Shown one piece after another: positions 27,755-37,072 of a stretch of 64,000 nt of DNA. Positions within the stretch are counted from its first letter, which is position 1. Each line of letters begins with the position of its first letter. Source of the DNA: Desulfovibrio litoralis DSM 11393 (lineage in GTDB: Bacteria > Desulfobacterota > Desulfovibrionia > Desulfovibrionales > Desulfovibrionaceae). Below the pieces are notes generated by a model. The model searched no databases, was not told the origin of the DNA, and saw only the letters and a list, made by a program, of their open reading frames with translations. Where the stretch lies: contig NZ_FRDI01000009.1 of the NCBI RefSeq assembly GCF_900143255.1, positions 1 through 64,000 of the forward strand. The letters run 5' to 3'. The position numbers and the translations under genes were made by a program.

Positions 27755-28486
27755 CTATAAAATCTGACTTAAAAACAGCTTGGTACGTTCATTTTTTGGG
27801 TTGGAAAACAGCTCTTCCGGGTTGCCCTCTTCGATGATCATGCCTTGATCCATAAAAATTACCCGATCGGCAACTTCACGAGCAAAACCCATTTCGTGGG
27901 TTACAACCACCATGGTCATGCCTTCTTTTGCCAAATCTTTCATAACTTCAAGGACTTCGCCGACCATTTCCGGGTCTAACGCACTGGTTGGCTCATCAAA
28001 CAGTAAAGCCTTGGGGTTCATCGCCAAAGAACGAGCAATCGCAACCCTCTGTTGTTGACCGCCCGAGAGTCTTCCGGGATAATAAGCTACTTTATCCGCC
28101 AAGCCAACTTTTGTTAAAAGCTCCAAACTGCGTTGATCAGCGGCTGCTTTAGATTTTCCTCTTACGGAAATAGGGGCAAGACTAACATTCTCTAAAACCG
28201 TTAAGTGTGGAAAGAGATTAAACGATTGAAAGACCATTCCGACTTCCGCTCTGATTTGATTAATATTGCAGGTTGCACTCAAAATATTTTCGCCATCAAT
28301 ATTAATTTCGCCGGAACTTGCGTATTCAAGCCTGTTTAAACAACGTAATAACGTACTTTTTCCCGAACCTGATGGTCCGATAATAACTAAAACTTCACCT
28401 TTTGAAACGTGTAAAGTTATGTCTTTAAGTGCGTGTAATTCATTGGGAATATAAAAATATTTGTTGATTTTATTGACTTTAATCAT
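27755..28486 (-). CDS. glnQ: Polar amino-acid ABC transporter ATP-binding protein
   Basis: The 243-residue ATPase has Walker [15 protein letters not shown]-loop [12 protein letters not shown], signature [17 protein letters not shown] and Walker [15 protein letters not shown], which identify the polar amino-acid uptake family (GlnQ/HisP/ArtP). The frame is open further upstream, but the ATG at 28486 overlaps the permease stop as ATGA and gives the normal length, so it is chosen. It should energise import with the permease and the binding protein encoded upstream. The exact amino acid cannot be read from sequence. Confidence 0.93.
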   Translation of the reverse strand: MIKVNKINKYFYIPNELHALKDITLHVSKGEVLVIIGPSGSGKSTLLRCLNRLEYASSGEINIDGENILSATCNINQIRAEVGMVFQSFNLFPHLTVLENVSLAPISVRGKSKAAADQRSLELLTKVGLADKVAYYPGRLSGGQQQRVAIARSLAMNPKALLFDEPTSALDPEMVGEVLEVMKDLAKEGMTMVVVTHEMGFAREVADRVIFMDQGMIIEEGNPEELFSNPKNERTKLFLSQIL

Positions 28487-29544
28487 CGTACAGCCTTCCG
28501 TTCTAGATATTGTACAAACAAAGACAGCGTAAAAGTTAAAATAAGGTATAAAAATGCACAAGTTAGCCAAAATTCAAAAGGTTGTGCCGTGCTTGAAACA
28601 ATATCACGAGTTGCTTTTGTTAGCTCTCGGACAGTAATAACGCCAAGCAATGAAGAGTCTTTAATTAAGCTGATAAATTGACCCGCCAAAGGTGGTAAAA
28701 TACGTCTAAATGCCTGAGGTAAAATAATTTTGTGCATGGCTTTACCATAGCTCATGCCCAAAGAGCGAGCCGCTTCCATTTGTCCTCGGCTAACGCTTTG
28801 AATGCCGGCTCTAACAATTTCGGCAACATAGGCACCGGCAAAAACAGCCAACGCCAAAACCCCGAACCAAAGTTCATTTAAAACTGGAGCCTCAACGCCT
28901 ACAGCTGAACCTAGAACGAGTTCGCTATAAGTAATAGTCACCCATGCTAAAGCATAATTGATAAAAGGACCGGCAACAAAATAAAGTAGGTACATTTGAA
29001 CCAAAAGCGGAGAACCACGCACTAGTTCTATATAAGTAATAGCCCCCCAACGTAAAGCAGGGTTTTCCGAAACCCTCGCTAACCCCGTCAATAAACCTAG
29101 CACCATACCGATTAAAATAGCCAATACGCTAAGCCAAAGAGTAAGCCACAAAGCTTGGAGCAAGACCCCGGGTTTACTTATCGGAAAAGATGCTAAGACA
29201 TCACCTTGATATATGCTATCTCCGCTTGAATAGTGTAAAGTCGCATCAGCAGGCACGGCAACAGAATCTTTAACCTCATTGTTGTCGTTTTTTAAAACAA
29301 TGATGTTTGAGTTTCCTTCTTTACGAATTTCAGAGATGTTTCCCGTAAAGTCGGAACGAACTTCTTGAGTTGTGTTTGTCCAAAAATAAGCCGGAACTCG
29401 CTCCCAGTGCCAAACATAATCAATTTTAGTTGAAGCTTTCCAAATAAAAAAGATTGTAACACAAACAAGCAGGGCAAATACAGCCCCCCATACTCTATAA
29501 TACCAAGGTCCCTTAGGGGCATCAAGCCCCCGATAATTCTTCAT
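28483..29544 (-). CDS. Polar amino-acid ABC transporter permease with N-terminal extension
   Basis: The C-terminal part (about 125-353) is a HisM/GlnP-type permease with about five membrane segments and the ATPase-contact EAA motif [20 protein letters not shown]. The N-terminal 120 residues are unusual: one membrane segment (about 18-36), then roughly 85 polar residues ([18 protein letters not shown] onward) predicted outside the cytoplasm before the transport domain starts. Total length 353 exceeds the usual 220-250. It is translationally coupled to glnQ by an ATGA overlap, and a binding-protein gene lies upstream. Confidence 0.9.
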   Translation of the reverse strand: MKNYRGLDAPKGPWYYRVWGAVFALLVCVTIFFIWKASTKIDYVWHWERVPAYFWTNTTQEVRSDFTGNISEIRKEGNSNIIVLKNDNNEVKDSVAVPADATLHYSSGDSIYQGDVLASFPISKPGVLLQALWLTLWLSVLAILIGMVLGLLTGLARVSENPALRWGAITYIELVRGSPLLVQMYLLYFVAGPFINYALAWVTITYSELVLGSAVGVEAPVLNELWFGVLALAVFAGAYVAEIVRAGIQSVSRGQMEAARSLGMSYGKAMHKIILPQAFRRILPPLAGQFISLIKDSSLLGVITVRELTKATRDIVSSTAQPFEFWLTCAFLYLILTFTLSLFVQYLERKAVR

Positions 29545-29863
29545 ATAAGAATCCTTTAATCAACTTAGCTTTTTATACAATAAAATTTAAACATAACTTA
29601 ATAAAAGTTTATGTACTTATTTTTTTTAATATCAGCCGAGAATAGCAACAGCCGTTGTCTATTTCAAGACAATTGCAAAACTGGTTTTGCGTTATTTTGT
29701 CGTCTTTATTCGTGCTTTTTGGAGTGTCTTTCCGGATCAAGCCACTTTGAGCCGATTGTTCAATAGCCTCATTTCGGCTTTATGTCCTGATGTTAAAGTA
29801 TATTTTGCCGGCGACAAAAGTTTGTAACCGGCAAAATAACATTATAATAAATATCAGAAAAAA
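29545..29863. other. Gap between binding protein and permease genes
   Basis: These 319 bases lie inside the transporter gene set. They contain a strong hairpin at 29801-29838 next to the binding-protein gene and otherwise no recognisable feature. The hairpin probably gives more binding protein than membrane subunits. Confidence 0.5.
29801..29838. terminator. Hairpin after the binding-protein gene (terminator or attenuator)
   Basis: TATTTTGCCGG (29801-29811) and CCGGCAAAATA (29828-29838) form a perfect 11-bp stem. It lies 26 bases after the stop of the binding-protein gene on the minus strand. Partial read-through into the permease genes would explain unequal subunit supply. Confidence 0.7.
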
Positions 29864-30703
29864 CTATTTAGCGTTTTGAGTCTCGTTAAACCATTCGGTT
29901 GAGTCAATCCATTTTTTATACATACGGTCATAACGTCCGTCATTTTTAATCTGTCTTAAAAAGTTATTTAAGAAGTTTACAAAATCAGGGTCGCCTTGTT
30001 GAAGGGCAATTCCGAGCGGTTCATAAGTAAAAGGCTTATCAAGGTGAATTACTTTACCTTTTCCTTGTTCAGCCATAAACACAACGTTAAACGGCATATC
30101 GTAAACCCAAGCGTCAGCACGGTCGTTTACAACATCTAAAGCACCATCAACTTCTTTTTCAAAAGATTTATAGTTTGCTTTGCTTAATAAGCGTTTGGTT
30201 ACAAATTCGCTGGTTGTGCCTTGACGTGCGGCAACGGTATATTGTGGGTCGTTAAGTTGTTCCCATGAAGTGATTTTTCCTTCATGTTTTTTGTTTAACA
30301 AAATGGTTTGACCTATAACAATATAAGGGTCTGAAAAAGCTATTTTTAAATTACGCTCAGGGGTAATGGTCATTCCGCTTATTGCAATATCAAATTTACC
30401 TGTGAGTAGGGCAGGGATCTGACCATCAAAATCAGTATTAACAGGCACAAATTTAACGCCCATGGCTTTTGCCAATTCTTTTCCTAAATCAATATCAAAG
30501 CCGATAAAATCACCTTTTTTGTTGACCATTTCAAAAGGCATATAACCGGCGTCAATTCCTACACGGATTTCACCGCGTGAAAGAATTTTATTTATTGTAG
30601 ATTTTTTTGCCAACTCAGTGTCGGCTGCCAATGCAAAAACGGTACTTGTCATAACAAAACAAGCCATCACAATTATGACACCAAAAAATTTAGTTAGTTT
30701 CAT
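29864..30703 (-). CDS. Polar amino-acid ABC transporter substrate-binding protein
   Basis: The 279-residue protein starts with a signal peptide (MKLTKFFGVIIVMACFV to FALA) and has the SBP_bac_3 pattern: RGEIRVGIDAGYMPFEM, GFDIDLGKELAKAMG, DIAISGMTITPERN, YTVAARQGTTSEF and KKWIDSTEWF. It binds an amino acid in the periplasm and feeds the permease encoded downstream. The start at 30703 is chosen because GGAGTG lies just before it; the frame extends four codons further. A hairpin follows the stop. Confidence 0.93.
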   Translation of the reverse strand: MKLTKFFGVIIVMACFVMTSTVFALAADTELAKKSTINKILSRGEIRVGIDAGYMPFEMVNKKGDFIGFDIDLGKELAKAMGVKFVPVNTDFDGQIPALLTGKFDIAISGMTITPERNLKIAFSDPYIVIGQTILLNKKHEGKITSWEQLNDPQYTVAARQGTTSEFVTKRLLSKANYKSFEKEVDGALDVVNDRADAWVYDMPFNVVFMAEQGKGKVIHLDKPFTYEPLGIALQQGDPDFVNFLNNFLRQIKNDGRYDRMYKKWIDSTEWFNETQNAK

Positions 30704-30754
30704 AACACACTCCAATATTATTTTTTTATAAAACCTAAGGCAACAGAAAAAAAA

Positions 30755-30955
30755 TCAATATTTTCCTTCCGTTAAAATTTCTTTCATAATCATTGCTTGA
30801 CGACAAATATCACATTGCGGACTGTCTTCTTCCGGTACGCAAATAATCTTGCTGACCTGACAGCGTGGACAATAAAATTCAACAAATTCACGTTTGTATC
30901 TGTCTTTTATTATGTTGTCTTTCGACTCTTTTTTATCTTTTTTTCCAAAAAACAT
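30755..30955 (-). CDS. Small zinc-ribbon protein
   Basis: The 66-residue protein has a basic N-terminus (MFFGKKDKKESK) and two cysteine pairs, CPRC and CDIC, spaced as in a zinc ribbon. It lies between lptD and the amino-acid binding-protein gene on the same strand, 83 bases after lptD. I do not recognise a specific family, and no function can be assigned. Confidence 0.7.
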   Translation of the reverse strand: MFFGKKDKKESKDNIIKDRYKREFVEFYCPRCQVSKIICVPEEDSPQCDICRQAMIMKEILTEGKY

Positions 30956-31038
30956 AGCTTACTCTGTTAATGTTTAAACGGGGTTTAGTGTTTCAAAAAA
31001 TTATAATATACTTCTTAACGCTTGACAATAAGTGCAAA

Positions 31039-33474
31039 CTATTCTCCAAGCCCTGCCAATTCAATAAACAATCCAAAGCTTTTTTCATCAGGTTCGATAG
31101 CAAATTCAGAGCTAATGAAAAAGCATTGATGGCGATAGCCAATGGCAACGGCTTTTTCTATATCGGCGCTTCCTTCGATATCTCTGGCGTAGCTAAAGCC
31201 AAGCCACCAAGGACCACCAACGTTTAAGTCGCCGCTTGCATAAATATAATTTACTTCATCTGGTCTTTGTCTTTTATATTCATCAAGGTCAGAACGATAA
31301 AAATAACCACTACTTAAACTTCCCCAATCGGCATAGCTGATTCTAACGCCTTGATCTGAACGAGTTAATTTACCGTCTTCGGTAGACCACCAAAGCTTAC
31401 TGTAGACCGAAAAATATTCCGTCGGGCTTACTGTTAAATCGGTTAGTAAATCAGAAAACGGACGGCGTGGATATTCTTTGTCATAATCTCTGTCTGCTTC
31501 TCTGATGTCGTAAGATTGTTCAACTCTAAAGCGAAGCACATCAAGATAATCTGTTTCCAACTCAGGTATTAATTCGCCTTTTTTGTCGGTTTTAACGGAA
31601 ACACGTTCACGTTTGCGAGTTAAGACGTTGGTAACGGAATAATAAATATCGTTTCTTGGTTCAAGCCTGTCGTAATCATCATAATAAGGCAGGCGGTTTT
31701 GATTTTCGTTGGCAACGTTTTTATAGCCGACTCTGGGTTGAACGGAGTGTCTAAGCCCTGTCCAAACGCTTTCGCCGGCGTTCTTTTCGTTTAGTTCCAA
31801 GGGGGTATAGTCAAGAGAGAAAACACGCATAAACTCTGTGCTTGAGGCAATATCAAATTCGGGAATTGTGCGGTTATAGCGAGTGGCTTTATCCCCTTTG
31901 GTTAAAGTTCCGTCAATGCCTTCGATCCATGAATAATCGTTACCTTCCGTTCCATAGTTTGCCTGTTGAATTCCAAAAGAACCGATAATGGAACCATATT
32001 CCGAGGTGAGCGGAACAATTACACGCGGGTGTAATAATGCCCGGCTTCCCTTTGGTCCTTTGGTTCTGGTAAAATAAGATATTTGACCGTGTGCTTCAGC
32101 TTCAAGCAAAGGAAAGCCGTCTATAACTTCGCCACGGTATAAAAAGGCATTCATTTCGGGTAACTCTTGGACAGTTGTATCTTGGCTACGAGCCATATTC
32201 CCATTTCCCAAATATTGGTTTTGGGTATAAGTAAGACCGGCATTAAAGCCAAAACGCTCCCAGTCTCTTTCAATCATAGCACCGCTAACTCTTTTATCGT
32301 CTTTTTCCGCTAAGTCTCGGCTAAACATGCCGAATGCGTCATTTTGGTTGCGGTCAAAACCCTGACGACCACGTTTAAATTCTTGCAGATATTCTTGATC
32401 AGAAACTAAATCTAAATCAGTTTTAAGTCTCCAGCGTGGGTCTTCCAAAAGAAAGTCGCCCATACCCCTGATCCACCAACGGTCATAATTTGTACGCATT
32501 AAATTATCACCCCTATAAAGGGTCGAGGCAGGACTGGTAACATTTTTTGCATCTTGTAAAAAGTCTGCGGCAAACCAGACGTTATCATGAGTGCTGGGAG
32601 CGGCACGGTAGTCAAAACCGCCCATTACTCCACGTTCAAGCATAAAGCTTGTATTTACGGTTACATCATGACTGTCGTCAATAGCCCAGAAATATGGCTG
32701 GCTATAGGTTGCTCCGTTACGTGTACTATAGCTTAAATGAGGCATCAAAAAACCAGATTGTCTTGTTTTTTTGGCAGGTAAAATCATAACCGGGGTTTTA
32801 ACAATCGAAGTATCTTTTATATTAAAACTTGCGTCCCAAAGTCTTGCGTAACCGTCAACTTCAACAACCGCCTCTTCGGCACTCAAAGACCAAGCCGGAA
32901 CGTCGCCCTCGCAAGCCGTTAAGCGAGCGTTGTAAAAACTGTAAACGTCGCCTGTATGTTTTTGAACCTGTTCGCCTTTAAAAATAAGGTGTTGGTCTGC
33001 CATAAAAACAGTACCGTCTTTTAGCCAACCCGTGCGGTTTGCCAGATCAAACTCGGCTTCTTGAGCCTTAAGGTCGTCTCGCCCCATTTTAACGGCAACA
33101 TTTCCACGCAAATAAATCCATTTTGTATCCATAAAATAGCGTGCAAAATCAGCTTCAAGGCGGTCGTTGCCTCGAGAAATGACGACATGCCCTTCGGCTT
33201 CGTAGATATTGGCTTCATTTAAGCTATTAACTTTATCAGCACTCAAGTTCCAAACGACTTCTCCGTCTTCATCGTCCAACATTTTTAAAGTTGTCATGGT
33301 TTGAGAAACTATCGGTTTTGGTTCCGTATAAGATTTGATTAAACGCCCCTTGGCAAAAGCAAGAGAAACAGGCAAAACCAAAAAAGTTAAAAGCAGTAAA
33401 CCGCTTTGTTTAAAAAAACGCAGAAAAAAAGAAGAGAAAGACGGACTATATTTAAAAAGAGATTTTATTGGCAT
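31039..33474 (-). CDS. lptD: LPS-assembly outer-membrane protein LptD
   Basis: The 811-residue protein has a basic signal segment (about 15-42), an OstA-like N-terminal beta-jellyroll (about 55-190: VSQTMTTLKMLDD, YEAEGHVVISRGNDRLEAD, YLRGNVAVKMGRDDLKAQEAEFD) and a long beta-barrel region with family segments such as PAKKTRQSGFLMP and YFWAIDDSHDVTV. LptD, with LptE, inserts LPS into the outer leaflet. LptE is encoded at 47466-48002. Only two cysteines are seen in the mature protein, fewer than the four of E. coli LptD, so disulfide-controlled maturation may differ. Confidence 0.93.
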   Translation of the reverse strand: MPIKSLFKYSPSFSSFFLRFFKQSGLLLLTFLVLPVSLAFAKGRLIKSYTEPKPIVSQTMTTLKMLDDEDGEVVWNLSADKVNSLNEANIYEAEGHVVISRGNDRLEADFARYFMDTKWIYLRGNVAVKMGRDDLKAQEAEFDLANRTGWLKDGTVFMADQHLIFKGEQVQKHTGDVYSFYNARLTACEGDVPAWSLSAEEAVVEVDGYARLWDASFNIKDTSIVKTPVMILPAKKTRQSGFLMPHLSYSTRNGATYSQPYFWAIDDSHDVTVNTSFMLERGVMGGFDYRAAPSTHDNVWFAADFLQDAKNVTSPASTLYRGDNLMRTNYDRWWIRGMGDFLLEDPRWRLKTDLDLVSDQEYLQEFKRGRQGFDRNQNDAFGMFSRDLAEKDDKRVSGAMIERDWERFGFNAGLTYTQNQYLGNGNMARSQDTTVQELPEMNAFLYRGEVIDGFPLLEAEAHGQISYFTRTKGPKGSRALLHPRVIVPLTSEYGSIIGSFGIQQANYGTEGNDYSWIEGIDGTLTKGDKATRYNRTIPEFDIASSTEFMRVFSLDYTPLELNEKNAGESVWTGLRHSVQPRVGYKNVANENQNRLPYYDDYDRLEPRNDIYYSVTNVLTRKRERVSVKTDKKGELIPELETDYLDVLRFRVEQSYDIREADRDYDKEYPRRPFSDLLTDLTVSPTEYFSVYSKLWWSTEDGKLTRSDQGVRISYADWGSLSSGYFYRSDLDEYKRQRPDEVNYIYASGDLNVGGPWWLGFSYARDIEGSADIEKAVAIGYRHQCFFISSEFAIEPDEKSFGLFIELAGLGE

Positions 33475-33692
33475 TTTTTATGTATCCAAAAAATACTGCA
33501 ATCAGGAATAAAAAAACAATTGCAATAAAGGGTAATTTAATACAAATTTACAACTCAAGACACTCTAAGATAATAAAGGTTGAAGTGTATCATTTATAGT
33601 AATGATTTTAATTTACTAACTCTAACATAAGCTAAAAAAAAATAAAAGTATTTATAACGCCGCTTCGCTAAAAACAGTAAAGGAGAACATTA

Positions 33693-34949
33693 ATGCAACA
33701 CATTGATTTTAATCATCAATCAAGTCAAACAACAAAAAATTCTTTGGTGGCTTTAAAAAACAATTTTATTTTTTTGGAACAAGAAGCGAAAAAATTTAAC
33801 AAAAACTTCAATCACGGTTTTTTCCAAAATTCTGTTTTACCAATCATTAAAGCCAACGCTTACGGACACGGACTCGAAACAATCGGAAGGTCTTTGTTTC
33901 AACATAACGTTCGCTGTTTTGGTGTTGGAACAAGCTTGGAAGCTGTTAAACTCAAATCAACGTTGGCTCAAAACTCTGAATTTGATGAACAGTTAAAAAT
34001 AATTAGCCTCTTAGGCGTAAAAGGCAAAGATGAAGCCTATTTATGTGTAAAACACAAGATTCTTCCATTAATAGGAACGAAAGAAGAGCTTGAACTTTTA
34101 TTGAGTTGTCTTAACCAAGAGAGTGGATTGAAAACGCCTTTTCCTGTTGCCTTAAAGTTTAATACGGGTATGTCTCGTTTGGGTTTTAACTTTGATGATG
34201 CCAATGCTTTGCGAGAATATCTCAAACAGAATACTTGTTTGAAACCTGTTTTGCTTGCCTCACATCTTGCTTGTGCGGACGAAATAGAACAAAACTCTTT
34301 GGAAAAAACTATTCAACAAGCTCAAATTTTTAGCGAAATAGTCAATACTTTTCATGCCTCTTGGCAAGATATTACTGCTTCGCTTTGTAACTCGGCGGGT
34401 TTATTAAATCATGCACAAATCAGCCCTCATCTTAAAATAAAAACCCCACAGCTTTTTCGACCCGGAATTGCATTGTATGGGATTAACCCTTTTTATGGAA
34501 CAGAACTTGAAAAAAACGCTACGGCTTTAGAACCGGTTATGCAGGTATTAGCCCCGGTTTTAACAGTTAGAACTCTAAAAAAAGGCGATGAAGTCAGCTA
34601 TGGCGGAACCTTTGTTGCCCCCTCAAATATGCGAGTAGCTGTTTTGGGAATAGGTTATGCCGACGGTTTATTGCGAAGCGTTGCAAAGTTTAATCAACTT
34701 AATCACCAAGCAAACGCCACTGATTATGCTCATTTTATTTTACATGGCCGAAAAGTACGCCTACTTGGGCGTATTTGCATGCAAATGTGTGTTGTAGATA
34801 TAAGCGATATTCCAGAGGGTCAAGTTAAAATAGGCGACCAGGCTTTTATCTTGGGCGGAGAAAAAGAAAATATGGTTAAAGCCGAACAATTGGCAAAATG
34901 GGGCGAGACTATAGCTTATGAATTATTGTGTTCTTTGGGTGGGCGTTAA
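33693..34949 (+). CDS. alr: Alanine racemase
   Basis: Alanine racemase makes D-alanine for peptidoglycan using PLP. The 418-residue protein has the PLP-lysine motif LPIIKANAYGHG (K53), KFNTGMSRLGF, FRPGIALYGINPF, GDEVSYGGTFVAP and GRICMQMCVVDIS. It is about 40 residues longer than the usual 360-380, with a longer N-terminus. AAAGGAG lies before the ATG. It is transcribed away from lptD and appears monocistronic. Confidence 0.95.
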   Translation: MQHIDFNHQSSQTTKNSLVALKNNFIFLEQEAKKFNKNFNHGFFQNSVLPIIKANAYGHGLETIGRSLFQHNVRCFGVGTSLEAVKLKSTLAQNSEFDEQLKIISLLGVKGKDEAYLCVKHKILPLIGTKEELELLLSCLNQESGLKTPFPVALKFNTGMSRLGFNFDDANALREYLKQNTCLKPVLLASHLACADEIEQNSLEKTIQQAQIFSEIVNTFHASWQDITASLCNSAGLLNHAQISPHLKIKTPQLFRPGIALYGINPFYGTELEKNATALEPVMQVLAPVLTVRTLKKGDEVSYGGTFVAPSNMRVAVLGIGYADGLLRSVAKFNQLNHQANATDYAHFILHGRKVRLLGRICMQMCVVDISDIPEGQVKIGDQAFILGGEKENMVKAEQLAKWGETIAYELLCSLGGR

Positions 34950-35163
34950 TTTTTAAGGGACATGACCGGAGCAGTATGCAAAATGCCGTCATGGCAAATA
35001 TATTCGTTCAAAGATTTCATAGGAAAAATTACTTACGCCAAATAATAAAACCCTTTTGTATTGATTTAACGGCAACTCAAATTGAAAGAATGTGAATTTA
35101 GGTTGCATTATAGAAAATAAAACGCCTATCAATTAATTATTAAAACTCTCAAAAAAAGCTGTT

Positions 35164-36510
35164 TTAATCATAACCAATTTTTAAATATTTTAAAATAGCT
35201 TCTGCGGCTTGTTCCGCTCCGCCTTGTTCTGTTTCGAGCCATTCGTAGGCTTTGGCTTTGCTTGCTTCTCTGTCTTGTTTGGTTTTTAAATCGTCAATCA
35301 GAGCTTGAGCCAGCTCTTTAATATTCGGAACAACTCGTACTAAACCTAGTTTAAATGGGGCATCACCCACCCATTCAAAATTTTTCCAATATGGACCTAT
35401 AAAGGGTCTGATTCCATAAATCAGAGGCTCAATAAAATTTTGTCCGCCAAGTTCAGATAATAAAGTTCCGCCGACAAAAACGCTATGAGCTAAATTATAA
35501 AGAGCGACCAACTCACCCGTTGTATTCCAAATTATAATTTCATTACAAGTAATCGGTGCATCTTTGTTGACTGTGCTACGCAAGCGAAGATTAAACTCAG
35601 GGTTAAGTTCTTTTATTTTGTCTTCCCAACCAGCAGCACGCTCCAAATGTTTTGGAACAATAACAACCACAAGTTCGGGCATTTGTTTTTTTACTTGTTG
35701 AATAACAAGCAATAGTTGTTCTTCTTCCTCTGCTCTTACCGAAGCAAACAACAGTATGGGACAAGACAAATCGGCTGAAAACAGTAAACGCAAAGTTTCA
35801 ATACGTTCAGGGTTAAGCGGTCTGGTTGCACGGCTAAATTTAATATTCGGCATTTCTTTAACGGCGGCGTGTTTAAACAAAGAGGCATAACGTTTTGCGT
35901 CAAGCTCTGAAATTGCAAGCACTTCTTGGGGAACATTATTATCGTCAAAATGATTCCAAAGTTTTTGCATTAAACTATAGCGTTTAAAACTTTTTTCGCT
36001 CATGCGGGCATTTAAAATAATTAACGGAACTTTATGTTCAACACAAGCAAGCAACAAGCCCGGCCAAATCTCTGTTTCCAATAAAACAACTAAAGAAGGG
36101 CGGGTTTTTTCCAAAGCAAGACGCATATAGGCTTGTGTGAATAAAGGGAAAAGTTTAACGCAAATATTTAGCTCGTTATTATTAACCAAACCTTTGATTT
36201 TTAATAACTCGTTTTTGCCTTCTTGAGTTCCCGAAGTTAGTAATAAACCAAGTTTTTGTGCTGTATTGTCTTTAGAGTCTTGTTTTATTTTTTGAACTAA
36301 AGCAAGGACAAGCTCTTGGGTTAAAAGAGATTCACCGAGAGAAGCGGCTTGAATCCAAACTCTGTGGGTGCTGTTCTTTAATTCTTCGCCCCAAGTTTCG
36401 GAAGCAACCAGCCTTTCGTCAAAGTCTTTTGCCAAACGTGCATGTTTTCTAAACAAAAAACCAAAGGTTCGCACAAACCAATCGCTTATGTGTAAAAATT
36501 TTAAGTACAC
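35164..36510 (-). CDS. waaA: 3-deoxy-D-manno-octulosonic acid transferase (WaaA/KdtA)
   Basis: WaaA adds Kdo from CMP-Kdo to lipid A precursor at the cytoplasmic face of the inner membrane. The 448-residue protein has the N-terminal IQAASLGESLL with the proposed catalytic Glu, LVVLLETEIWPGLL, ILNARMSEKSFKRY and C-terminal FVGGTLLSELGGQNFIEPL, a characteristic donor-binding block. Translation starts at a GTG with AAGAAGAG upstream. How many Kdo residues are added cannot be told. Confidence 0.93.
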   Translation of the reverse strand: MYLKFLHISDWFVRTFGFLFRKHARLAKDFDERLVASETWGEELKNSTHRVWIQAASLGESLLTQELVLALVQKIKQDSKDNTAQKLGLLLTSGTQEGKNELLKIKGLVNNNELNICVKLFPLFTQAYMRLALEKTRPSLVVLLETEIWPGLLLACVEHKVPLIILNARMSEKSFKRYSLMQKLWNHFDDNNVPQEVLAISELDAKRYASLFKHAAVKEMPNIKFSRATRPLNPERIETLRLLFSADLSCPILLFASVRAEEEEQLLLVIQQVKKQMPELVVVIVPKHLERAAGWEDKIKELNPEFNLRLRSTVNKDAPITCNEIIIWNTTGELVALYNLAHSVFVGGTLLSELGGQNFIEPLIYGIRPFIGPYWKNFEWVGDAPFKLGLVRVVPNIKELAQALIDDLKTKQDREASKAKAYEWLETEQGGAEQAAEAILKYLKIGYD

Positions 36511-36611
36511 AATACTGCTCTTCTTTCTTGTCTTTAATTTGTTTGATTATATAATAAAGACAGGCTATTACAGAGTGTTGTTGAAAACTGAAATAATAAA
36601 CGCAACTTAAC

Positions 36612-37070
36612 TTATTTTAAATAAGTTAAAACTTCTGTTGAAATAACATTAGGTAAATTAAGATATACATTAGTTGCGACTAAACGCCAACGAAAACCTT
36701 TTAAAACGCCTTTCCCTTTAAGCTGCGGACAATAAAGTTTGCTAAAGTTGGGGTTTTCAGCTTTTATACCTAGGTTCCAAGCGGAAAAAACTTGTCTTTC
36801 TCTTGAGGTAAAAGGGCAAGTAGTACAAGAGTTATCATCTATCGGTTCAAATTCAAAAACTATGTCGTTTAAATTATCTACCGCTCCGCTTAAAGTTCCT
36901 TGGATAGCAATACAATTATTATTAACGAGTTTACCGCCAACAGCTTCGAAGCTTAGTTCTTGGTTTGATTTAGGCGGTTTGGGCATAGAAGATTTTCCGC
37001 AAGCGGAAAGAGCGAATATAAATATTAAAAGTACAAACAAGACAAAAAGTTTTTGCAATATGTTTTTCAT
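36612..37070 (-). CDS. Lipoprotein of unknown function downstream of mutS
   Basis: The start at 37070 is preferred since it gives a normal lipoprotein signal (MKNILQKLFVLFVLL, then FALSACGKSS) with the lipidated Cys at residue 24. The 152-residue product has a mature domain with CTTCPFTSRERQVF and GFRWRLVATNVY. The upstream in-frame codons lie inside mutS. The mutS stop is 2 bases from this ATG, so the two are translationally linked. I do not recognise the family. Confidence 0.75.
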   Translation of the reverse strand: MKNILQKLFVLFVLLIFIFALSACGKSSMPKPPKSNQELSFEAVGGKLVNNNCIAIQGTLSGAVDNLNDIVFEFEPIDDNSCTTCPFTSRERQVFSAWNLGIKAENPNFSKLYCPQLKGKGVLKGFRWRLVATNVYLNLPNVISTEVLTYLK

Positions 37071-37072
37071 TT

